A DNA stretch of 9,870 nucleotides, from NCBI GenBank assembly GCA_014534295.1, contig JACVRU010000065.1, positions 1-9,870 on the forward strand, in the 5' to 3' direction. The stretch comes from Thermoleophilia bacterium. Lineage in GTDB: Bacteria > Actinomycetota > Thermoleophilia > Gaiellales > Gaiellaceae. The notes under the pieces are model-generated. The model searched no databases. It worked only from the letters and a program-made list of their open reading frames with translations, and had not been told where the DNA came from. How positions within the stretch are numbered: position 1 is the stretch's first letter; each line of letters starts with the position of its first letter. Below are positions 4,137-9,870 of the stretch, piece by piece. Made by a program: the position numbers and the translations under genes.

Positions 4137-6886
4137 CCACGCTCCCGACAGAGATCCACGCGCCGCCCGCGCCCGGGCGCGAGTCGAACGGCCTGACGCG
4201 GTCCGCGGCGATTTACCTGGGCCTCCTCGGAGCGGCCACGCTCGCCGCGACGGCTCAGTTCTACGGCGAGCTCCTGGAGGGGCCCGCCGTCGGCGACTGG
4301 GAGCGGTTCGCCGCGCTCGCCGCCGGCGCGGCGCTCGCGCAGCTGTTCGTCGTCCGGTCGCCGCGGAACCAGTCGTACCACACGTCCTACGCGTTCTTCG
4401 TCGCCGCCGCGCTGCTGCTGCCGCCCGAGCTGATCATCCTCGTCGGGCTCGTGGCCAACGTGCCCGAGTGGCTCAAGGAACGCTACCCCTGGTACATCCA
4501 GAGCTTCAATATCTTCAACTTCACGCTCAACATGCTCGGAGCGTGGGCCGCCTTCACGCTCGTGTACGAGCATGCAGGGCTGGGGCGCGACGTCGGCTTC
4601 GCGCTCGGCGCGCTGGCGGCGTGCGGCGTCTTCGTCCTCCTCAACCACGTCGTCCTGGCGACGATGCTCAGGCTCGCGCGGGGGCACTCCCTCCGCGAGA
4701 CGGGGCTGTTCACCGCCGAGAGCCTCACGATCGAGCTCGTGCTGACCGCGCTCGGAGTCGTGCTCGCCACCTTCTGGCTGGAGAACCCCTGGCTGATCCC
4801 GGTTGCGCTGAGCCCGCTGCTCGTCGTCCACCGCTCGCTCTCGGTGCCGCGGCTGGAGGCCGAGGCGCGCGTCGACCCGAAGACGGGCCTGTTCAACGCG
4901 CGGCACTTCGCGAACGCGCTCGCCGAGGAGATCGGCCGCGCGGTGCGCTTCAACCGGCCGCTCTCGCTGATCATGGCCGACCTCGACCTGCTCCGCGACA
5001 TCAACAACAGCTACGGCCACCTCGCCGGCGACGCCGTCCTCCAGGGGATCGCCGAGAACTTCCGGCAGCAGCTCCGGCACTACGACATCCCCGCTCGGTT
5101 CGGGGGAGAGGAGTTCGCGATCCTGCTGCCCGAGACGGGTGCCGAGCAGGCGCTCGAGATCGCGGATCGCATCCGGCGCTCGGTCGCGGAGTGCCGCTTC
5201 GACGTCGAGACGTCCAGCGAGCCGATCAGCGTCACGGTCTCGATCGGTGTCGCCAGCTTCCCGCAGGACGCCACCGACGCGAACGAGCTCCTCCACCAGG
5301 CCGACCTCGCCGTCTACCGCGCCAAGCTCCAGGGGCGGAACCGCGTCCTCGGCGTCAGCGGCGAGCCGCTGCTCGTGCCCGCCGAGCGGAGCCCGCGGCT
5401 GATCGCGGTGGTGCCGGAGGACGGCGAGCACCGCGAGCCGCTGCCCGCGGCCGCGGAGGCGATGCCGACCACCGAGCGCCGCGCGCACCCGCGACCGCAC
5501 GCCCTGCACGGCCCCAGGTTCCTCGCGCTCTCGCGCGGCCTCGCGTCCCTCGTGGCGCTCGTCGGCCTCGCCGGCGTCGCCGCGGGCGGGCTGGCCGTCC
5601 TCTACGGCTCGGCCACGGACTGGATCGGCCTGACGGCGGTCGTCGCGCTCGTCGGAGCCAGTCAGGCGCTCACCGTCTCCGCGGGCGAGTGGTCGATCTC
5701 CGTCTCCGCCGTCGGCGCCCTTGCAGGCGTGGCGATGTTCGGAGGGCGCGCCGCGCTCCCGCTCGCCGTGGCGATGGTGGCGATCGAGTGGAGCGCTCGG
5801 CGGACGCAGCTGCACACGGTCTTCTTCAACGTCGGCGCGATCTCGCTCGCCTCGCTGGCGGCGGTCGGCGTGTTCTTCCTGACCCCGGACAACCGGATCT
5901 TCCTCGCCGCGGCAGGCCTCTTCGCGGGCGCGGCGTACTTCGGCGTGAACATGGGCCTCGTCAGCCTCGCGCTGGCCATGCAGGGCCACGAGAGCTGGCG
6001 GAACGTCTTCAAGGAGCGCTTCGCCTGGCTGCTCCCGTTCTACCTCGTCTATGGCTTCATCGGCGGCGTGATCGCGATCGGGTACGAGGCCGCCGGCCTC
6101 TACGCGCTCGCCGTCTTCGCGCTGCCGCTGCTGCTGATGCGGCGCTCGCAGGAAGCGTACATCGCGCACACGCAGAAGAGCGCGCAGAAGCTCCGCCGCG
6201 CCGCCGAGACGATCCAGACGCAGAACGTCTCCCTCGAGCAGGCGAACCGGCTGCTGAAGGAGCGCTCCACGGCCGCCATGGAGAGCCTCTCGGCCACCGT
6301 CGACGCGCGCGACGCGTACACCGCGGGCCACTCCCGGCGCGTGCAGCAGCTCGCGCTCGCGATCGGTCGGGAGCTCGGTTTGTCGAAGGCCGAGCTGGAT
6401 CTGCTCGGCCAGGCCGCGCTCTTCCACGACATCGGGAAGCTGGCGGTGCCCGACTCCATCCTCCTCAAGCCCGCGAGCCTGACCTCCGAGGAGTGGTCGC
6501 TGATGCAGCGGCACGCTGAAGAGGGCGCCCGGATCATCGACCGGCTGGGCTTCCTCGGCGACGCCGTGCCCGCGATCCGCCACCACCACGAGCGCTGGGA
6601 CGGCTCCGGCTATCCCGACCGGCTGAAGGGGGAGGAGATCCCGCTCGGCGCCCGCATCATCCATGTCGCGGATGCGCTCGACTCGATGCTCACGACCCGG
6701 ACCTACCGGGCCGCCCGGCCCGCCGCGGACGCGCTCCAGGAGCTTCGCCGCGCGGCCGGGACGCAGTTCTGCCCCCGAACGGTCTCCACACTCGAGCGGA
6801 TCCTGGCGCTCCAAGGGTTCGCCGGGATGGGCCTCAGCTCAGACGCCGAGCCCGCGCCCGAGCTCGCGGCCGCCTCCGCCCACTAG
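4133..6886 (+). CDS. Double-sensor membrane protein with GGDEF and HD-GYP domains (c-di-GMP synthesis and breakdown)
   Basis: A predicted bifunctional c-di-GMP enzyme in the cytoplasmic membrane, about 917 residues if counted from CTG 4133. The first multi-spanning domain (about 25-240, roughly seven hydrophobic segments) is followed by a GGDEF domain (about 246-405). This has the active-site signature GGEEF (324-328), an intact inhibitory I-site RHYD five residues before it, and DLDLLRDINNSYGH for substrate and metal binding. A linker leads to a second multi-spanning domain (463-668), then a coiled-coil-like helix, then an HD-GYP phosphodiesterase. That domain keeps H733, HDIGK (765-769), RHAEEG, HHHERWDGSGYP (817-828) and VADALD. 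The two membrane domains resemble each other: FN125-126 aligns with FN565-566 and N171 with N606. No ATG, GTG or TTG lies in frame between the murT start and GTG 4451, which would cut off the first helices. The beginning is therefore uncertain, and a frameshift from GTG 4077 is likely. Confidence 0.88.
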   Translation: MTTLPTEIHAPPAPGRESNGLTRSAAIYLGLLGAATLAATAQFYGELLEGPAVGDWERFAALAAGAALAQLFVVRSPRNQSYHTSYAFFVAAALLLPPELIILVGLVANVPEWLKERYPWYIQSFNIFNFTLNMLGAWAAFTLVYEHAGLGRDVGFALGALAACGVFVLLNHVVLATMLRLARGHSLRETGLFTAESLTIELVLTALGVVLATFWLENPWLIPVALSPLLVVHRSLSVPRLEAEARVDPKTGLFNARHFANALAEEIGRAVRFNRPLSLIMADLDLLRDINNSYGHLAGDAVLQGIAENFRQQLRHYDIPARFGGEEFAILLPETGAEQALEIADRIRRSVAECRFDVETSSEPISVTVSIGVASFPQDATDANELLHQADLAVYRAKLQGRNRVLGVSGEPLLVPAERSPRLIAVVPEDGEHREPLPAAAEAMPTTERRAHPRPHALHGPRFLALSRGLASLVALVGLAGVAAGGLAVLYGSATDWIGLTAVVALVGASQALTVSAGEWSISVSAVGALAGVAMFGGRAALPLAVAMVAIEWSARRTQLHTVFFNVGAISLASLAAVGVFFLTPDNRIFLAAAGLFAGAAYFGVNMGLVSLALAMQGHESWRNVFKERFAWLLPFYLVYGFIGGVIAIGYEAAGLYALAVFALPLLLMRRSQEAYIAHTQKSAQKLRRAAETIQTQNVSLEQANRLLKERSTAAMESLSATVDARDAYTAGHSRRVQQLALAIGRELGLSKAELDLLGQAALFHDIGKLAVPDSILLKPASLTSEEWSLMQRHAEEGARIIDRLGFLGDAVPAIRHHHERWDGSGYPDRLKGEEIPLGARIIHVADALDSMLTTRTYRAARPAADALQELRRAAGTQFCPRTVSTLERILALQGFAGMGLSSDAEPAPELAAASAH

Positions 6887-6919
6887 AGACACAGCCCTTT
6901 CCGCCATGCTCGGCTGCTC

Positions 6920-6947
6920 TTGCAAAGTATCGGAGTTGCTCTACCAT
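6920..6947 (+). promoter_or_regulatory. promoter of the repeat-protein gene, leaderless
   Basis: TTGCAA (6920-6925) as -35 and TACCAT (6942-6947) as -10 are separated by 16 bases. The -10 ends 7 bases before the ATG at 6955, so transcription should start at the start codon. No Shine-Dalgarno is present. This is the best-formed promoter in the window. Confidence 0.55.
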
Positions 6948-6954
6948 TCTTGAC

Positions 6955-7641
6955 ATGTCCCGTCCCAGGAGTGGCCCGGCGGCCCCACGGGTCGATCCTG
7001 AGCGGCTCGCCGCCTTCCAGGCCGGCCTCAGGCGCCGCTACTCCGACCAGGAGATCCTCGAGCAGCTCCGTGCGTGCGCGGACCGGCTGGGGCGGTCCCC
7101 GACGATGCGCGAGTTCGCCGCGGATCCCGGAACCACGGTGCACCCCCAGACGGTGATCGAGCACTACGGAAGCTGGAACGCGGCCAAGCGCGAAGCCGGG
7201 CTCGTCCCGCGCCGGTTCGCGACCCGGGAGGAGCTCGTGCGCCTGCTCCGCGAGCTGGGGGAGGAGCTGGGGCGCCCGCCGACGGCCCGCGACCTGGACG
7301 AGCGCCGCGGCTCGATGCCCTCCAAGTCCCTCTACTGGCACACGTTCCGCTCGCTGACGCAGGCGCTGCGGGAGGCGGGCTTCGACGTCCCCGTGGGGGA
7401 GGAGCGCGTCGCACGGGCCGTGGACCAGGGGGTCGCGCTCGCGCAGCGTCTAGGGCGCCTCCCGAAGTTCGCGGACTGGGCCCAGGCGCGGCGCGTGGAC
7501 GAGACGCTGCTCACCGAGTGGCAGATCTACCGCCTGTTCGAGCAGGGCCGCGGCGCGTGGGCCACGTTCCAGTTCCTCGTCGCCGAGCGGCTCTCGGAGG
7601 AAGGGGTGGAGGTAACCCCCGAGGGTCGCCTCCGAGGTTAG
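6955..7641 (+). CDS. Homing-endonuclease-associated repeat (HNAR-like) protein, no nuclease domain
   Basis: A 228-residue soluble, probably DNA-binding protein made of tandem helical repeats of about 55 residues. Repeat 1 (29-83) contains LGRSPTMREF and SWNAAKREAGL; repeat 2 (89-143) contains LGRPPTARDL and SLTQALREAGF; repeat 3 (151-210) is degenerate, with LGRLPKFADW and a final aromatic segment AWATFQFL. The L-G-R-x-P-T...EAG(L/F) pattern is that of the homing endonuclease associated repeat family, usually found next to HNH or LAGLIDADG nucleases. No such nuclease motif is visible here, so a regulator role is more likely; this is inferred. The ATG at 6955 is chosen for its leaderless promoter. 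The stop overlaps the stop of the convergent gene by 4 bases. The N-terminal 28 residues are basic and low in complexity. Confidence 0.8.
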   Translation: MSRPRSGPAAPRVDPERLAAFQAGLRRRYSDQEILEQLRACADRLGRSPTMREFAADPGTTVHPQTVIEHYGSWNAAKREAGLVPRRFATREELVRLLRELGEELGRPPTARDLDERRGSMPSKSLYWHTFRSLTQALREAGFDVPVGEERVARAVDQGVALAQRLGRLPKFADWAQARRVDETLLTEWQIYRLFEQGRGAWATFQFLVAERLSEEGVEVTPEGRLRG

Positions 7642-8426
7642 AGCGAGGCGAGAGCCGCGAGCCGCTGCAGGCAGCGGAGGCCCTCGTCGGCCGCGCGGAC
7701 GGCCGGGAGCTGACGCGCTTCGACGTACGAGCGGTCGGGCTCGAACGACCCGCTCTCGGCGACCTGGCCGTCACTGAGCGCGAGCAGGGTTCCCTCCTCG
7801 ACCTCGCGCTTCTTCAGTCCGATCCCGAGTGCGCGCTCGGCGAGCTCGAGCGCCTCGCGCGTGGAGGCGAACAGGACCTCCTGCCGTCCGCGGCCGAGCC
7901 AGAGCGGTCGTCCGACACCGCGGGCGAGCCGGAGCTCGCCCGGCTTGCGCTCGTCGAGCCACGCGGTCGCCATCGTGCCGCGGAGACGCTCGAGCACGCG
8001 CGGCGACTCGTCCCAGGCGAGGAGCGCGAAGATCGCCTCGGAGTCGACCGTCATCTGCGGCTGCCCGCGGCGAAAGCCGAACTCGCTGAAGACCTCCTCG
8101 TCGTTGGCGATGATCCCGTTGTGGATGCCGACGACGGCGCCGTGCCGGATCGGGTGGTTGTTCGCCTCGATCGTCGGGTGGCCCTTCGTGTAGTCGCGGA
8201 CGTGGACGAGTAGCTGGGTCGTCTCGCTCGGCACGGCAATCTGCTCGAGGAGGTCGGCGGCGCCGCCCCGCTGCTTGTGGACGCGCACGTCCGGCGCCCC
8301 GTCGCGCCAGGCGTAACCGACGGCGTCGGCTCCGCGCTCCGCGATCCCCGCCAGCAGCGCCTGTGCCGCGAGCGTGCGGTCGACCCTGCTGTCGCCGCTG
8401 ACGCTGTATCCCGCGATGCCGCACAT
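7638..8426 (-). CDS. Free-standing class II (Ntn) glutamine amidotransferase domain protein
   Basis: A 262-residue protein of the GlmS/PurF/AsnB glutaminase family: the N-terminal Cys attacks glutamine and releases ammonia. It begins MCGIAGY, so Cys2 is the nucleophile after Met removal. It keeps RGADAVGYA (31-39), HVRDYTKG with Arg77, NNHPIRHG (89-96), HNGIIAND (Asn103-Gly104) and VDSE with Asp128, the set that binds glutamine in GlmS. Nothing follows the glutaminase domain: there is no SIS isomerase or synthetase domain, so the acceptor must come from another protein or the enzyme has another role. No partner gene is adjacent. The ATG at 8426 is fixed by the MCGI start; TAGCAT lies 6 bases upstream and there is no Shine-Dalgarno, so it is probably leaderless. 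A close relative of GlmS with only its first half is the alternative description. Confidence 0.88.
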   Translation of the reverse strand: MCGIAGYSVSGDSRVDRTLAAQALLAGIAERGADAVGYAWRDGAPDVRVHKQRGGAADLLEQIAVPSETTQLLVHVRDYTKGHPTIEANNHPIRHGAVVGIHNGIIANDEEVFSEFGFRRGQPQMTVDSEAIFALLAWDESPRVLERLRGTMATAWLDERKPGELRLARGVGRPLWLGRGRQEVLFASTREALELAERALGIGLKKREVEEGTLLALSDGQVAESGSFEPDRSYVEARQLPAVRAADEGLRCLQRLAALASL

Positions 8427-8432
8427 GAGGCG

Positions 8433-8438
8433 ATGCTA
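8433..8438 (-). promoter_or_regulatory. -10 box of the class II amidotransferase gene, leaderless
   Basis: Minus-strand TAGCAT (TANNNT) ends 6 bases before the ATG at 8426. The hexamer 17 bases upstream, CTGTCC, matches TTGACA at only 3 of 6 positions. The spacing is the same as at murT. Confidence 0.4.
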
Positions 8439-8594
8439 GAAGCGGCTCCGGACGGGGACAGCCGCCACACGAGTCTCAGACGTCCGGTGGGGCCGGGAGT
8501 TAGCGCTCATCGAGAACTCTTGAACATTTCTTTGCATATCGGCTGAAACCTGCCGGTCTTCAAGGGCGAGTGGAATCGTGCCGATAGAGACAGG

Positions 8595-9512
8595 GTGGAA
8601 GGGCTGCCCCTCCCCGATGCTGCGGATCCTGAACCGCCTGCGCTCGAGCTGGTCGAGAGCGACGGCGAGCGCGAAGAGGCGGAGCCCGGGCCGACCCAGG
8701 ACCCGCTGAAGCTCTACGTCCGCCAAATCGGTGACGGCCGGCTGCTGACGCCGGCGGAGGAGCGCGAGCTGGCGCGCCGGAAGGACCTCGGGGACGAGTT
8801 CGCGAAGCGGAAGCTGATCGAGTCGAACCTCCGGCTCGTGATGTCGATCACGCGGAACTACACGAAGGCCGGCGTCCCGCTGCTCGACCTGATCCAGGAG
8901 GGGAACCTCGGCCTCATCCGCGCCGTGGAGAAGTTCGACTACCGGCTCGGCTACAAGCTGTCCACCTACGCGACCTGGTGGATCCGGCAGGCGATCACCC
9001 GCGCGCTCGCCGACCAGGGCCGGACGATCCGCGTCCCCGTCCACGTGACGGAGCAGCTCCGCCGCGTCCTCCGAGCGCGCCGCGTCCTCGCCCAGAAGCT
9101 CAACCGCGACCCGACGCTCGACGAGCTCGGCGCCGAGGCGGGCTTTCCGCCCGCGCGTGTGGCCGAGCTGCTCGAGCTCGTCGAGGAGCCGCTCTCGCTC
9201 GAGACGCCCGTCGGCGACGGCGACAGCCTCTACGGCGACCTGATCGAGGACACCCATTCTGAGCTACCAGACGACACCGCGGCCCTCCACCTTCGCCGCG
9301 AGGAGCTGGACGCGGCCCTCCGACGGCTGAAGCCCCGCATGCGCTACGTGGTCACGCTCCGGTTCGGGCTCGACGGCGAGAAGCCGAGGACGCTGGAGGA
9401 AGTGGGGGAGTTGCTCGGGATCACGAGGGAGCGGGTTCGCCAGCTCGAGACACGGGCCCTGCGGGAGCTGAGGCAGTTCGCGCCGGCGCTCGAGCTCTAC
9501 CTCCGAACCTAG
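8595..9512 (+). CDS. RNA polymerase sigma factor, RpoD-like (sigma-70 group 1/2)
   Basis: A promoter-recognition subunit of RNA polymerase, 305 residues. After an acidic, poorly conserved N-terminal 34 residues come region 1.2 (DPLKLYVRQIG from 36) and region 2 (about 72-145), with NLRLVMSITRNYTKAG, LDLIQEGNLGLIRAVEKFD and the -10 binding YATWWIRQAITRAL. Region 3 contains RTIRVPVHV and PTLDELGAEAGF. Region 4 contains YVVTLRFGLDGEKPRTLEEV and the -35 helix ITRERVRQLETRALREL. Region 1.1 is lacking, so it may be either the housekeeping factor of a lineage with a short N-terminus or a group 2 alternative. The GTG at 8595 is chosen as the upstream-most sensible start; the preceding AGAGACAGG is only a weak ribosome site. 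An AT-rich stretch at 8510-8548 probably holds the promoter. The stop TAG shares CTAG with the next gene. Confidence 0.93.
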   Translation: MEGLPLPDAADPEPPALELVESDGEREEAEPGPTQDPLKLYVRQIGDGRLLTPAEERELARRKDLGDEFAKRKLIESNLRLVMSITRNYTKAGVPLLDLIQEGNLGLIRAVEKFDYRLGYKLSTYATWWIRQAITRALADQGRTIRVPVHVTEQLRRVLRARRVLAQKLNRDPTLDELGAEAGFPPARVAELLELVEEPLSLETPVGDGDSLYGDLIEDTHSELPDDTAALHLRREELDAALRRLKPRMRYVVTLRFGLDGEKPRTLEEVGELLGITRERVRQLETRALRELRQFAPALELYLRT

Positions 9513-9870
9513 CTCCGGGCACTCTCCATCTCGCGCAGCCCGGCGAGCCGGCGGAGCGACTCGACCTCGATCTGCCGCACGCGCTCGCGTGTGAGCCCGA
9601 GCCGGCGCCCGATCTCCTCGAGTGTCTTCGGGTCCTCGTCCGCGAGCCCGTAGCGCAGCACGAGCACGGAGCGCTCGCGATGGGGGAGGGCCCGCAGTCC
9701 CTCGAGCAGAGCGGCGGAACGGATGTTGAGCTCGACCTGGTCCTCCGGCAGTGGACCGTCGCCCGCGACGAAGTCGCCTAGGACGGCGTCGTCCTCCTCG
9801 CCGACGGGCTGGTCGAGGCTGGTCGAGGCCCGCGCGGCCGCCCGCACCTCGCGAGCCTGGTCGACGGGGA
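9509..9870 (-). CDS. Second RpoD-like sigma factor, C-terminal part (5' end outside window)
   Basis: Regions 3 (end) and 4 of a sigma-70 family protein; the frame is open to the right edge, so regions 1-3 lie beyond it. Visible are TSLDQPVGEEDDAVLGDFV (the region 3/3.2 linker typical of RpoD), RSAALLEGLRALPHRERSVL and LRYGLADEDPKTLEEIG. The -35 helix LTRERVRQIEVESLRRL follows. The recognition helix is close to that of the neighbouring sigma gene, so both probably read similar -35 boxes. The GTG at 9847 is internal, not a start, because PVDQARE continues upstream in frame. It is tail to tail with the first sigma gene, with the two stops sharing CTAG. Confidence 0.92.
   Translation of the reverse strand, partial: PVDQAREVRAAARASTSLDQPVGEEDDAVLGDFVAGDGPLPEDQVELNIRSAALLEGLRALPHRERSVLVLRYGLADEDPKTLEEIGRRLGLTRERVRQIEVESLRRLAGLREMESARS

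Noticed and set aside
4094..6814. A 906-codon antisense frame under the GGDEF/HD-GYP gene
   Set aside because: Composition is a mirror of the high-GC sense gene (rich in R, E, D, G, A, V with no domain pattern). The sense frame has clear catalytic motifs.
6887..6954. Terminator search after the GGDEF/HD-GYP gene
   Set aside because: No stem of convincing length or T-run was found in the 68-base gap; it contains only the promoter for the next gene.
9809..9828. 10-bp tandem repeat CTGGTCGAGG in the second sigma gene
   Set aside because: It is coding and encodes the conserved SLDQPVGEE linker; two copies of a GC-rich decamer are easily explained by codon bias.

Overview
The window is about 9.9 kb of very GC-rich, gene-dense bacterial chromosome. 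Several features point to a high-GC Gram-positive: a MurT/GatD lipid II amidation pair, a dUTPase whose motif 5 carries His as in mycobacterial enzymes, start/stop-overlapping genes with GTG or TTG starts, several genes that look leaderless, and two RpoD-type sigma factors side by side. The HNH-associated repeat protein and the membrane c-di-GMP protein make a deep-branching actinobacterium of the Thermoleophilia type (Gaiellales/Solirubrobacterales) my best guess. That placement is inferred from protein flavour and was not computed.

Layout. (1) 2-1655, plus strand: the C-terminal part of the GTPase HflX, then dUTPase (dut) and a Nudix hydrolase. The junctions overlap as TTGA and GTGA, so this is a tightly coupled operon for ribosome rescue and nucleotide housekeeping. 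(2) 1656-1823: a convergent gap filled with strong hairpins, probably a bidirectional terminator zone. (3) 1824-3946, minus strand: murT then gatD, coupled by a GTGA overlap. Together they amidate the D-Glu of lipid II. (4) 3947-4132: a divergent regulatory region with two near-identical palindromic repeats 27 bp apart. (5) 4133-6886, plus strand: a large membrane protein with two related multi-spanning sensor domains, one followed by GGDEF (c-di-GMP synthesis) and the other by HD-GYP (c-di-GMP breakdown). Its reading frame has no ATG, GTG or TTG near its natural beginning. A perfect Shine-Dalgarno plus GTG lies one frame away, across a run of five C. (6) 6955-7641, plus: a three-repeat homing-endonuclease-associated-repeat protein without a nuclease domain. 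It meets, tail to tail with a 4-nt overlap, (7) 7638-8426, minus: a free-standing class II glutamine amidotransferase domain. (8) 8595-9512, plus: an RpoD-like sigma factor, convergent with and sharing the palindromic CTAG stop of (9) 9509-9870, minus: a second RpoD-like sigma factor cut by the right edge.

How the pieces relate. Blocks 1, 3, 8 and 9 are conserved housekeeping functions. The least ordinary part is the divergent control region plus the double-sensor GGDEF/HD-GYP protein, where a cell-wall operon and a c-di-GMP switch appear to share upstream DNA. I saw no mobile elements, CRISPR arrays, rRNA or convincing tRNA. The many other long open frames, including a 906-codon antisense frame under the GGDEF/HD-GYP gene, are high-GC shadows.
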